Assembly: GCA_963744575.1 (NCBI GenBank)
Contig: CAVUUF010000024.1
Span: forward strand, 124,001 to 188,000
Direction: 5' to 3'
Origin: Palsa-504 sp963744575
Lineage (GTDB): Bacteria > Actinomycetota > Actinomycetes > Streptosporangiales > Streptosporangiaceae
DNA: 64,000 nucleotides
The translations under genes were made by a program, and so were the position numbers. The notes below the pieces were generated by a model. The model did no database searches. It was not told the DNA's origin and saw only the letters and a list, made by a program, of their open reading frames with translations. Of this stretch, positions 42,091 to 50,096 are shown piece after piece; the first letter of the stretch is position 1, and each line of letters opens with the position of its first letter.

Positions 42091-42835
42091 CCGGGCAGCG
42101 GCTATCGGCGTGCTCCGGGCAGCGATCACCGCCGGAGTGGATCACATCGACACGGCCCAGTACTACGGCCCGGACGTGGTCAACGACCTGATACGCGAGG
42201 CGCTCTACCCCTATCCGGGTGAGCTGGCGATCGTCAGCAAGGTCGGGGTCTTCCGGGACGCCGGCCACGATGCGCGCCAGCTTCGCCAAGGCATCGAAGA
42301 CAATCTCCGCAGCCTGCGAGTCAGCCAGCTGGCCGCGGTCAACCTCCGTCTGCCCAGCCCCGGTCCCGTCGACACGCGCTTCGATGATCAGCTGGCCGCC
42401 ATGGTCCAGGCCCGCGACGAGGGTCTCATCGCCGGTGTCGGCCTGAGTAACGTCAGCCTCGAGCAGCTCCGGCACGCCGCGGACGAGACCGAGATCGTCT
42501 GCGTGCAGAACCTGTTCCACCTCGCCGACCGCGGCTCGACCCCGGTCCTGACGGAGTGCATCCGCCGGGGCATCGCCTTCGTGCCGTTCTGCCCGCTCGG
42601 CTGGCCGCGCGGCGCGGCCAACCCGGTGCTCACCAGTCCGGTGGTCATCCAGACGGCCGCCCGCCTTGGTGTCACCTCGTCGCAGGTCGCGCTGCAGTGG
42701 CTGCTGCAGCTGGCACCGAACGTGCTGCTAATCCCCGGCACCGGCTCCACTGGTCACCTGACGGAAAACCTCGCCGCTGAGCACGTGGTGCTGGACGACG
42801 AGGCCCGGCGCGAACTGGCCGGTGTCGGCCCATGA
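41942..42835 (+). CDS. Aldo/keto reductase
   Basis: The 297-residue protein (ATG 41942, GGAG upstream) has the (beta/alpha)8 aldo-keto reductase pattern: GVDHIDTAQYYGPDVVNDLIREAL with catalytic Asp and Tyr, IVSKVGVF with Lys, GVGLSNVSLEQL, and a C-terminal IPGTGSTGHLTENLAA cofactor loop. The fourth catalytic position, usually His, falls in VNLRLPSP and is not His, as in some oxidoreductase-like AKRs. It overlaps the 3' read-through of pirin by 149 nt and its stop overlaps the next start (ATGA). Confidence 0.85.
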   Translation: MSLSRPARRADPGLPGRPMSTFPLGPRRVRRSGYGAMQLAGPWAVNAPPDRAAAIGVLRAAITAGVDHIDTAQYYGPDVVNDLIREALYPYPGELAIVSKVGVFRDAGHDARQLRQGIEDNLRSLRVSQLAAVNLRLPSPGPVDTRFDDQLAAMVQARDEGLIAGVGLSNVSLEQLRHAADETEIVCVQNLFHLADRGSTPVLTECIRRGIAFVPFCPLGWPRGAANPVLTSPVVIQTAARLGVTSSQVALQWLLQLAPNVLLIPGTGSTGHLTENLAAEHVVLDDEARRELAGVGP

Positions 42836-43230
42836 CCCGCATCGATTATCTTGACGGTCCGGTCGCGATCATCGGGGCCGGGATCGGCGGCCTGACGGCC
42901 GCCCTATCTCTACAGTATTTTGGCGTGCGGGTGCGCGTCTTTGAGCAAGCCCGCCCCCTCAGGGAGATCGGTGCAAGGGTCACCATAACCGCCCCGGCGC
43001 CCGTGTGCCGCACGCCCGGCTCGAACAAGACGGCATCCCGTCTCCTCGCTCGACCTCGTTGACGACCTGGGCTTCGCGCTGCTCACCGGAGTGGGTGGTG
43101 AGGCCTGGGCTCAGGCGGCGGACTTCTCCGCGCACGCGGGAGTACCCGTCCGCGTCGATGTCATCGGAGGCCGGGAAGGTGTGACCGGCCTTACGGCGAA
43201 TGGGCTTCGGGTCGTGAGGTCGAGACCACC
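42832..43230 (+). pseudogene. FAD-dependent aromatic-ring monooxygenase with internal deletion
   Basis: The start (ATGA overlap with the reductase gene) gives GPVAIIGAGIGGLTAALSLQYFGVRVRVFEQA, the FAD-binding start of salicylate-hydroxylase-like enzymes, up to EIGARVTI. At about 42990 this jumps to the C-terminus of such enzymes: RAPHARLEQDG, then after a frameshift SSLDLVDDLGFALLTGVGGEAWAQAA and GVPVRVDVIGGREGV. More than 1 kb of the middle is missing. It is the third gene of the MarR-box operon and is no longer functional. Confidence 0.75.
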
Positions 43231-43255
43231 GGCGCCAACGCGGGGTCGCCGCGGA

Positions 43256-43274
43256 ATCACCGGGATCCGGTGAT
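43256..43274. promoter_or_regulatory. Palindromic operator before a duplicated 5' end of a dehydrogenase gene
   Basis: ATCACCGGGATCCGGTGAT lies 46 nt before GTG 43320 and is followed by CTCACCTG. It is nearly identical, in opposite orientation, to the element before the full dehydrogenase gene at 46318. Confidence 0.8.
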
Positions 43275-43319
43275 GATTTCTCACCTGCCTGGCGGCAAGC
43301 CTGGGTATCGGAGGTTCTC

Positions 43320-43385
43320 GTGAAGCTGAACGTGAACGGTGCCGACCTGGAGGTCGACGGCCGTCGCGCGACGGGCCGCGCCACC
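43320..43385 (+). pseudogene. Duplicate 5' end of the iron-sulfur/molybdopterin dehydrogenase gene
   Basis: After GGAGGTTCTC the frame starts VKLNVNGADLEVDGRRA, nearly the same as the start at 46217 (VKLNVNGADVQVDDRHA), including the ribosome site and the upstream palindrome. After about 22 codons similarity ends. It is the stub of a paralogue, now facing the CDGSH gene. Confidence 0.7.
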
Positions 43386-43406
43386 GACGTGCGGTGGCCG
43401 GATCTG

Positions 43407-43604
43407 TCAGTTGGCGAGGGTGCCGTCGAAGTCGATGGTGAGGTGCGTGCCGTCGCAGAACGGCTTGTTCCCGGACTGGCCGCAGCGGCACAGGTTCACC
43501 GGATCGGGGTGCGGGATCTCGCGGCCGTCGACATCGGTCAGCCGGACCGGCCCGGAGACCTGGTAGGGGCCGTCCTCGGTCGGGGTGATCGTGACGTCGG
43601 GCAT
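43407..43604 (-). CDS. CDGSH iron-sulfur domain protein
   Basis: The 65-residue protein has the full CDGSH signature CRCGQSGNKPFCDGTH: three Cys and one His ligate a labile [2Fe-2S] cluster, as in mitoNEET-type proteins. It is the single-motif bacterial form of typical length. It begins 16 nt after the stop of the dehydrogenase gene on the same strand, so it is probably co-transcribed and may serve in electron transfer or cluster supply for it (inference). Confidence 0.9.
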   Translation of the reverse strand: MPDVTITPTEDGPYQVSGPVRLTDVDGREIPHPDPVNLCRCGQSGNKPFCDGTHLTIDFDGTLAN

Positions 43605-43619
43605 CAGCGGTGTCCTTTC

Positions 43620-46217
43620 TCAGTAGATCCTGATGGTCTTGGTGATGGGAAGCCGGCGGATCCGGGTTCCGGTGAGCGCGAAGATCGCGCTGGTCAGGGC
43701 CGGTGCGGCGGTGGGGACGCTGACCTCGCCGACCCCGGTCGGCGGCTCGCCCGAATCGATCAGCAGCACGTCGATCTGGGGCACTGATTGCATCCGCATG
43801 ACCGGGTAGCTGTCGAAGTTCTGGGTGATGATCCGGCCGCCCTCGCCGAGGGCAACCTCGCCCCAGGCGGCGGCGCCGAGCGCGTAGATAAGGCCGCCTT
43901 CGACCTGGGCGCGCACCAGGTCCGGGTTGACAGTGATGCCGCAGTCGAGCGCGAAGGTGATCCGCTCGATGTGGACACGGTTGCGGCTGTCGAGGGAGAT
44001 CTCGGTGACCTGGGCGCTGTGGGACAGGAAGCTGCTGCAGGCGATGCCGCGAGCGCGGCCTTCGGGCAGCGGTGTTCCCCAGCCGCCCCGCTCGGCCGCC
44101 AGTTCCAGCGCGCGCAGCGTGCGCGGGTTGCCTGCGAGCAGGTCGCGGCGCAGGTCCACCGGGTCGCACCCGGCGGCGGTGGCCAGCTCGTCGATCGCTG
44201 ACTCGCGGGCGAACTCGGTGTGGGAGTTGCCGACCGACCGCCAGACCATGATGGGGACCCCGGCCTGGACGTTGGTCGCCTCGAGCTTGAAGCTGGGCAG
44301 CGCGTACGGGCCGTCGATGGCCCCGGTGGTCGTCATGTAGTCGACGCCGTTGGTGAACAGGAAGTCGACCGCGAACGGCAGGTTGACCGAGGTCGGCTGG
44401 GCGGCGATCTGCTGGTGGAACGCGGTCACCCGGCCCTGGGCGTCGGCGCCTGCCCGGACCCGGTGCACCGCCATCGCCCGGTACCGTCCAGACTTGAGTT
44501 CCTCCTCGCGCAGGGACTGGAGCTTGACCGGGTACTTCCAGCCCAGCGCCCGGGCGACCTGCACGGCCTCGCTCGTAGGGTCGTGCCCGGAGGTGCTGTG
44601 CAGGCCGAACGACCCGCCGGCGAACGGGACGTGCACCCGGACCTGGTCCTTGTCGATTCCGGCCGCCGTAGCAGCCGCCATCCGGACGTATTCGGGTCCC
44701 TCGGTGCCTGCCCAGACCTCCAGGATGCCGTCATCGCCCATCCGGCATACGGCGTTGTTCGGTTCCATCGGCGCGTGAGCGAGGTAGGGCAGCTCGTAGA
44801 TCGCGTCCACGATGTGAGCCGCACCCTCGAGCGCAGTCGCGACATCGCCGTCTTCCCGGGCCACCGCGGCCTGCTCGCCGGACTCGACCAGCCGCCGGTG
44901 CTCAGCCAGCAGCTCCTCCGAGCTGCGCCGCTCGGCGTCCTGCTCGTCCCAGTCGACCCGCAGCGCGCGCAGGCCCCGCTGCGCGTCGTCGAATGTCTCG
45001 CCGGCTACCGCGACGCCCTCCTCGACCGGGACCACCGCGGTGACGCCGGGCTCGGCCAGCGCCGCGCTGTCATCGACCGCGGCCGCGGTGGCGCCGAACT
45101 TGGGCGGATGCAGCACCACCGCGGTCAGCATCCGGGGCAGGGTGACGTCGATGGTGAACCGGGTCGTGCCGAGGATCTTCCCGGGAGCGTCGACCCGGAG
45201 CCTGCCCTCGCGCCCGATCAGCTTGTACTGGCCCGGATCCTTCGGACGGACGTCGTCCGGGACCGGCAGCTGCCCGGCGCGCACGGCGAGCTCGCCGAAG
45301 CCCGCGCGCTTCCCGCTCGGATGGCGCACCATGCCCGACTCGATCTCGACTTCTTCCGCTGGCACGCCCCAGGCCTCGGCCGCCGCGGCCACGAGCCGCG
45401 CCCGCGCCTGGGCGGCGGCCAGCCGGTAGCGGTCCCAGAAACCCTTGGTCGAGGTGGACGCGCCGGTAAGCTGGATAAAGCCGCCCCCCGCGGGGGTCCC
45501 GTACACATCTCCCCCGGGCCTGGCCCCGTTCGCCGCGTTGACCACTCGCACCGAAGCGAAATCCGCGTCAAGTTCCTCCGCGACGATCGTCGCCAGTCCG
45601 GTGTGGGCTCCCTGCCCCATCTCGATCTGGTTCGAGTAGGCGACAACGGTCCCGTCCTGGTCGATGCGGACATACGGATGGACCGGGTCGGCCAGCTCCT
45701 CCGGCGTCAGCGGCTGCATCTCCAGCTCGGGGACAGCGTCCAGCCGCTCCGGGTCACGGCCCGCGGCCACAGTCGCGGCAGCCTGGCCGATCGCGTCCCG
45801 GATGCGCGGGTAGGTGCCGCACCGGCACAGGTTCCCGTTCATCCACCTGGCGATCGTCGCGTCATCCGGCGACCGGTCTGTCTCCAGCAACGCGGTCGCG
45901 GCCAGGGTCTGCCCGCCCTGGCAGTACCCGCACTGCACCACGTTCCCGCGGTGCCACGCTTCCCGCACGGCGTCGACCACGGAACCCGACGCACCTTCGA
46001 CGGTGGTGATCGCCTTCCCGACGGCGCGCTCGGCGGGGGTCTGGCACGATTTCGTGTTACGCCCGTCGATCAGGACGGTGCACGCGGCGCAGTACCCGAT
46101 CCCGCAGCCGTACTTCGTCCCGTGCATGCCCAGCACGTCCCGCAGCACCCACAGCAGCGGGCTCTTCGCGTGACGGTCGTCAACCTGGACATCGGCACCG
46201 TTCACGTTCAGTTTCAC
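43620..46217 (-). CDS. Fused [2Fe-2S] and molybdopterin-binding dehydrogenase (isoquinoline oxidoreductase/xanthine dehydrogenase family)
   Basis: GTG 46217 follows AGGAGG at good spacing and gives 865 residues. Residues 1-150 are the iron-sulfur subunit: plant-type cluster (Cys38, 43, 46, 58) and second cluster (Cys96, 99, 131, 133). From about 185 it continues as a molybdopterin subunit (YSNQIEMGQGAHTGLATIV, FAGGSFGLHSTSG, MVWRSVGNSH, PPTGVGEVSVPTAAPAL). In IorA/IorB-type enzymes these are usually two proteins; here they are fused. The IorB-like part looks shorter than usual. It hydroxylates a heterocycle or oxidises an aldehyde. It has no FAD subunit nearby and a CDGSH gene downstream. A palindromic operator lies 101 nt upstream. 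Confidence 0.88.
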   Translation of the reverse strand: MKLNVNGADVQVDDRHAKSPLLWVLRDVLGMHGTKYGCGIGYCAACTVLIDGRNTKSCQTPAERAVGKAITTVEGASGSVVDAVREAWHRGNVVQCGYCQGGQTLAATALLETDRSPDDATIARWMNGNLCRCGTYPRIRDAIGQAAATVAAGRDPERLDAVPELEMQPLTPEELADPVHPYVRIDQDGTVVAYSNQIEMGQGAHTGLATIVAEELDADFASVRVVNAANGARPGGDVYGTPAGGGFIQLTGASTSTKGFWDRYRLAAAQARARLVAAAAEAWGVPAEEVEIESGMVRHPSGKRAGFGELAVRAGQLPVPDDVRPKDPGQYKLIGREGRLRVDAPGKILGTTRFTIDVTLPRMLTAVVLHPPKFGATAAAVDDSAALAEPGVTAVVPVEEGVAVAGETFDDAQRGLRALRVDWDEQDAERRSSEELLAEHRRLVESGEQAAVAREDGDVATALEGAAHIVDAIYELPYLAHAPMEPNNAVCRMGDDGILEVWAGTEGPEYVRMAAATAAGIDKDQVRVHVPFAGGSFGLHSTSGHDPTSEAVQVARALGWKYPVKLQSLREEELKSGRYRAMAVHRVRAGADAQGRVTAFHQQIAAQPTSVNLPFAVDFLFTNGVDYMTTTGAIDGPYALPSFKLEATNVQAGVPIMVWRSVGNSHTEFARESAIDELATAAGCDPVDLRRDLLAGNPRTLRALELAAERGGWGTPLPEGRARGIACSSFLSHSAQVTEISLDSRNRVHIERITFALDCGITVNPDLVRAQVEGGLIYALGAAAWGEVALGEGGRIITQNFDSYPVMRMQSVPQIDVLLIDSGEPPTGVGEVSVPTAAPALTSAIFALTGTRIRRLPITKTIRIY

Positions 46218-46317
46218 GAGAACCTCCTGGCTTCGGAGCGGGCAACGGGGACACGTCCTCCCGCCGCCCGAACGGGATATGACCACGCCAGACTCATCAC
46301 CAGCAAGGTGAGAGGCC

Positions 46318-46336
46318 ATCACCGGATCCGGGTGAT
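46318..46336. promoter_or_regulatory. Palindromic operator upstream of the fused dehydrogenase
   Basis: ATCACCGGATCCGGGTGAT (minus strand ATCACCCGGATCCGGTGAT), with CTCACCT following on the minus strand, lies 101 nt before GTG 46217. That is the same distance as the palindrome before the SDR at 29292. Confidence 0.8.
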
Positions 46337-46391
46337 TCGCCTTGGCCGGTTCGGCCAGGCCGACGCGCTGACCGAGGCAAGGGCCGCGGAC

Positions 46392-46635
46392 CTATGCGGG
46401 CTTGCCCATGTCGATCCACTGCTGAAGCTTGTCCACCTGCGCGGCAGGCCACGCCCCGGCGGAGGGCATCTGGCCGCTGCGCAGGGAACCGACGATGGCG
46501 TCGGCGTGCTCGACGACATCCGCGTAATCGGACAGATCGAAAGGCGGCCAGCATCGAGTCGCGGTCCTTCGCCCGGAACAGGGACTTGATATCCCGCTCG
46601 AAGCTGAGCTTGCCGTCTTCGCCAGGTGATGGCAT
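46392..46635 (-). pseudogene. Small conserved hypothetical protein, one frameshift
   Basis: GAGGAGG precedes ATG 46635. The frame starts GKLSFERDIKSLFRAKDRDSMLAAF, and after one extra T in a TTT run (about 46545) continues DLSDYADVVEHADAIVGSLR and PAAQVDKLQQWIDMGKPA to stop 46392. The whole resembles a short actinobacterial family with an FERDI-LFR-DR-M start and a WIDxG end, sometimes found beside dehydrogenases. The single-base change could be a sequencing error; if so the gene is intact with 80 residues. Confidence 0.65.
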
Positions 46636-46753
46636 GTTAAGTCCTCCTCGTCAAAGTTGAACCGCGGAGCCGGTCCGCTCCGAGGCTTGCCGCCAGGAAG
46701 CGCCTGGCGGCAAGCCTGGGTCCGTCCCGATCGCGCGGTCAAAGGAGAACGAC

Positions 46754-47035
46754 ATGACACTGGACAACGAGCAGGTCGTCCGGCAGGCCGACATAATCGC
46801 CGAGGACAAGGACCTCGACGGATGGGTCGCGGCCTTCACCGACGACGGCACGTTCACCGACCAGTCCATCGGCGTCACCTACCGCGGCCCCGGCGAGCTC
46901 CCCGTGCAGGTCGAGAACTACGTGCGGGCGTTCCCGGACATGCACCGCGAGCTGTACCAGCTGTACGTCAGCGGCGACGTCGTAGTGGTCCAGCTGGCCC
47001 TGCAGGGAACTCACCTCGGCCCGCTGCGCCTGCCC
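46754..47035 (+). pseudogene. SnoaL-like (NTF2-fold) protein truncated by IS630
   Basis: AAAGGAG precedes ATG 46754. The first 90 residues (VVRQADIIAEDKDLDGWVAAFTDDGTF, YRGPGELPVQVENYVRAFPDMHREL, VVVQLALQGTH) are a SnoaL/ester-cyclase-type NTF2 fold. Similarity stops at GPLRLPG (about 47030), some 35 bp before the IS630 element, and the last strands are missing. It was probably truncated by that insertion or an associated deletion. Confidence 0.72.
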
Positions 47036-47069
47036 GGATGCGGCGGATAGCGACGGCAGCGGTGGCGGT

Positions 47070-48443
47070 ACTAGTATCCGGCGCCTGAAATTGGTGTGTT
47101 AAGTCTGTAGCCTGTTGGCATGTCGCAGACTGCCGCGCCGCTGGTGCTGACTGATGATGACCGTGCTGAGCTTGGCCGCTGGTCGCAGGGCGGGCTGCCG
47201 TGGCTGGCGGAGCGGGCGCGGATCGTGCTGGCGTGCGCGGAGCCGGGGTCGGGCGTGGCGCGGGTGGCCGCGGAGCTGGGGTCGACGCGGATGACGGTGC
47301 GCAAGTGGCGGCGGCGGTTCGCCGAAGATGGCCTGGCGGGGCTGGCCGATCATGACCGGCCGGGGCGCCCGGTGGCTGAGCTGGCGCTGACGGAGGAGGA
47401 GCGGGATCAGCTGGCCCGGTGGGCGCGGCGGGCCAAGAGCTCCCAGGCGCTGGCGCTGCGGGCCAAGATCGTGCTGGCGTGCGCGGACGGGGCGACGAAC
47501 AAGCAGGCCGCGGCGGATCTGCGGGTCGATCCGGCGACGGTGGGCAAATGGCGCGGCAGGTTCGCCGCGAAGCGGCTGGACGGGCTGGCTGATGAGCCGC
47601 GGCCGGGCCGGCCGCCGTCGATCCTGCTGGACAAGGTGGAAGAGGTCATCACCGCCACGCTGGAGGAGATGCCGCAGGACGCCACGCACTGGTCGCGGGC
47701 CTCGATGGCGAAGCGGGCCGGGCTGAGCAAGTCCACGATCGGCCGGATCTGGCGCAAGTTCGACCTCAGGCCGCACTTAACCGGCACCTTCAAGCTGTCT
47801 TCGGACCCGCTGTTCGTGGAGAAGGTCGTCGACGTCGTCGGCCTGTACCACAACCCGCCGGAGCGGGCGGTGGTGCTGTGCGTGGATGAGAAGTCCGGCA
47901 TCCAGGCGCTGGACCGGTCCCAGCCGGTGCTGCCGATGATGCCCGGCGTGCCCGAGCGGCGCAGCCACGACTATGTCCGGCACGGCACGACCGACCTGTT
48001 CGCCGCGTTCAACATCGCCGACGGCACTGTCATCCACGCCCTGCACCACCACCACCGGGCCGCAGAGTTCAAGAAGTTCCTGGCCAGGATCGACAAGAAC
48101 GTGCCCGCCGGGCTCGAGGTGCACCTGGTCTGCGACAACCTCGCCACGCACAAGACCCCCGTCATCCAGGCCTGGCTGGCCCGCCACCCCAGGTTCCGCC
48201 TGCACTTCACGCCCACCGGCTCGTCCTGGATCAACCAGGTGGAGCGGTGGTTCGGCTTCTTGACCGATCAGATGATCCGCCGCGGCGTGCACAAGAGCGT
48301 GCAGGCCCTTGAGGCCGACATCCGCGCCTGGATCGAGAACTGGAACAAGAACCCCCGGCCCTTCACCTGGACCAAGACCGCCGACGAGATCCTGGACTCA
48401 CTGGCAAAATATATAGCAAAGATTTCCGGCGCATCATACTAGT
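47070..48443. mobile_element. IS630-family insertion sequence
   Basis: The ends are imperfect inverted repeats: ACTAGTATCCGGCGCCTGAA on the left, ACTAGTATGATGCGCCGGAA on the right read inward. A TA dinucleotide is at both boundaries, as expected for IS630 target duplication. The element encloses one intact transposase gene. It lies just behind a truncated SnoaL-like gene. Confidence 0.8.
47120..48442 (+). CDS. IS630-family transposase with duplicated HTH domain
   Basis: The 440-residue protein contains two consecutive copies of an approximately 75-residue helix-turn-helix module: residues 11-84 (TDDDRAELGRW to GLAGLADHDRPGRP) and 91-165 (TEEERDQLARW to RLDGLADEPRPGRP). The DDE core follows: CVDEKSGIQ (Asp), VCDNLATHK (Asp) and WINQVERWF (Glu). 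Most IS630 transposases have one such module and are about 350 residues. The gene is intact and fills the IS. Confidence 0.92.
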   Translation: MSQTAAPLVLTDDDRAELGRWSQGGLPWLAERARIVLACAEPGSGVARVAAELGSTRMTVRKWRRRFAEDGLAGLADHDRPGRPVAELALTEEERDQLARWARRAKSSQALALRAKIVLACADGATNKQAAADLRVDPATVGKWRGRFAAKRLDGLADEPRPGRPPSILLDKVEEVITATLEEMPQDATHWSRASMAKRAGLSKSTIGRIWRKFDLRPHLTGTFKLSSDPLFVEKVVDVVGLYHNPPERAVVLCVDEKSGIQALDRSQPVLPMMPGVPERRSHDYVRHGTTDLFAAFNIADGTVIHALHHHHRAAEFKKFLARIDKNVPAGLEVHLVCDNLATHKTPVIQAWLARHPRFRLHFTPTGSSWINQVERWFGFLTDQMIRRGVHKSVQALEADIRAWIENWNKNPRPFTWTKTADEILDSLAKYIAKISGASY

Positions 48444-48878
48444 GGTGCAGCAGATTCCGTTTGCCCCGGCCGGGGTTCTTCGCGGGTTCTGGTCCGGGGT
48501 CCTGGCTGGCGGCGGGGCGGCTGGGGTGCGCGGGATCGGTGATGATGGTGAGGCTGCGTGCCGCGCTGCGGGGCCCGGGTCCTAGAGCATCGATGTGGCA
48601 GCGCGGCTGCTCAGGTGGGACTCCCACCCCTACGATGTGGTGGCTTACCGGGGCGGCTGGTGGGCAGCACACCGGACAGCCCGCCGGACTCCAGGTTCAT
48701 CCCGATCACCGTCCTCGCTCCACCGGTCCCAGACCATCCGGAACCAGTGTTCTTCCCACCGTGCAAAGGAGGCGAGGCGGCGGCCACGTCCTGACCGCAC
48801 GAATCCTTGGCAGTAAATCGTTACCAGCACACGACCACCGGCCGGGCGAGCCCGTGCATCCATTGCTCGCGGGCCGGG
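48444..48878. other. Gene-free interval
   Basis: Several short frames occur but none has a family signature or ribosome site. Two overlapping protein-like stretches (plus ARLLRWDSHPYDVVAYRGGWW near 48600, minus VRSGRGRRLASFARWEEHW near 48780) may be remnants of unknown genes. Confidence 0.4.
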
Positions 48879-49479
48879 TTACCGGGTGGGTGCGTCGGCT
48901 GGGCTGGCCAGGTGGCGCCCGACGGCGAATCCCCAGGGGATGCTGAGCAGGAGCACGAGCCCGAGGCCGAGGACGAGCGGCGCCGGGCGCGCGGCACCGA
49001 CGCCGAGGCACGCCGCGGCCACGGCAGCGCAGGTGAGGGCGAGCGGGTGGTACAGGCGGCGGTCGCGGTGCCAGGCTTGCAGGCTCGCGGATATCAGCAT
49101 CGTCGCGCCCAGCACGACGGCGGCGCCCGCGCACAGGACCCACGCCGTGGCAGCCGGGGTACGGCCGTCGTGAGCGTGGTCGACGAGACTGACCATCGCA
49201 GCGCCCATCGCGGCCACGGCGGCGGTGAGCGGCAGATGACCGAGCATCCACTCAGGCGATCCACACCAGCGTGAACACCACGGTGAACTGGCCGAGTCCG
49301 GGCCAGGTCAGGTGCCCGGCCAGGCGGTGGGCGGCCTGGGCGACCAGCACCACCACGGCCAGGTCGTAGAAGAGTTCGAGCGGGCCGACCACCCGCTCGC
49401 GCGGCTGGTCGCCGTGAGCGCGGGGCGGCTGCCCCAAGGAGAGGCGCAGCCGAGCCCAGCGCTCCCCACGATTGGTCAC
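48879..49479 (-). pseudogene. Low-temperature-requirement A (LtrA)-like membrane protein with central deletion
   Basis: From GTG 49479 (overlapping the TGA of the upstream SnoaL-like gene) the N-terminus reads VGPLELFYDLAVVVLVAQAAHRLAGHLTWPGLGQFTVVFTLVWIA, the hallmark first helices of LtrA proteins. At 49250 it joins, out of frame, to the C-terminal helices LPLTAAVAAMGAAMVSLVDHAH through LHPLAL-like segments to GRHLASPADAPTR. About 250 middle residues are absent. The intact family has about 400 residues and several membrane helices. Confidence 0.75.
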
Positions 49480-49943
49480 GCCGTGGACGGCCGTGTTTCG
49501 GTCCAGTTGACCATCAGCCGGCGCTCGGCGAACAGCCACTCACCATCTTGCTTGACGAATTCGTCGAGATAGCGGATGGACGCGATCATCATCGCGCGCT
49601 GGCCGTCCTGGCCGACCGAGAGGTGATGGGCCAGGCAGTAACTCTCGCCGGCCGCCTGGTCCCCGGCCAGGGAGATGGTGCTCTGCCCGTTGAAGTGCAT
49701 GGTGGCGGCATAGGTGTTGAGGCGGTCGAACACCGGGGCCAGCGACTCGCGTCCGTGCAGTTGCTGCGTCGGTTCGGCGGCAGTCGCATCCATGAACACG
49801 ATGAAGCGGGTGTCTTCAGTGAACAGGGCCATCTGGCCCTTGGCGTCGCGCCGGTCTGCGCAGTGGGCGTAGGCGTCGATCAGCTCGCGGATGGCCAGCC
49901 GGTCGGCCGCTTCCTCAGGTGAGATCGTCGTATGGGACGCCAT
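49476..49943 (-). CDS. SnoaL-like (NTF2-fold) protein
   Basis: The 155-residue protein has AIRELIDAYAHCADRRDAKGQMALFTEDTRFIVF, the N-terminal helix and strand of SnoaL_4-type proteins, then a strand-rich C-terminal part ending RYLDEFVKQDGEWLFAERRLMVNW. Members are dehydratases, isomerases or ligand carriers acting on small hydrophobic molecules. The gene is divergent from tetR at 50097 with an inverted repeat between them, so it is probably TetR-controlled. It is translationally coupled to the broken ltrA gene. Confidence 0.82.
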   Translation of the reverse strand: MASHTTISPEEAADRLAIRELIDAYAHCADRRDAKGQMALFTEDTRFIVFMDATAAEPTQQLHGRESLAPVFDRLNTYAATMHFNGQSTISLAGDQAAGESYCLAHHLSVGQDGQRAMMIASIRYLDEFVKQDGEWLFAERRLMVNWTETRPSTA

Positions 49944-49967
49944 GGCGAGTCCCTCCGGGAACTATTT

Positions 49968-50000
49968 GACATGTGTATAATAAATATGAGAACACGTGTC
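49968..50000. promoter_or_regulatory. Inverted repeat in the SnoaL-like/tetR divergent promoter
   Basis: GACATGTGT (49968-49976) and ACACGTGTC (49992-50000) form 9-bp arms with one mismatch across an AT-rich 15-bp spacer containing TATAATAAAT. The location and form suit a TetR operator overlapping the promoter. Confidence 0.65.
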
Positions 50001-50096
50001 GTGGCACAGTGCAAGTCGTGGGAAAGCCGCGCCGGACGCCGCTTGAGCGGCGGCGGCCCGCGCGGCGTCTCTGGTGCTGCCTGGGAGCGCAGTCTG

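Noticed and set aside
44220..46589. 789-codon plus-strand open frame
   Set aside because: It is an antisense shadow of the fused dehydrogenase, whose cluster-binding Cys and molybdopterin motifs are unmistakable on the minus strand.
48645..48863. 72-codon minus-strand frame with an Arg/Trp-rich product
   Set aside because: There is no start context, no family resemblance and a competing frame on the other strand; it is noted only as part of a gene-free interval.
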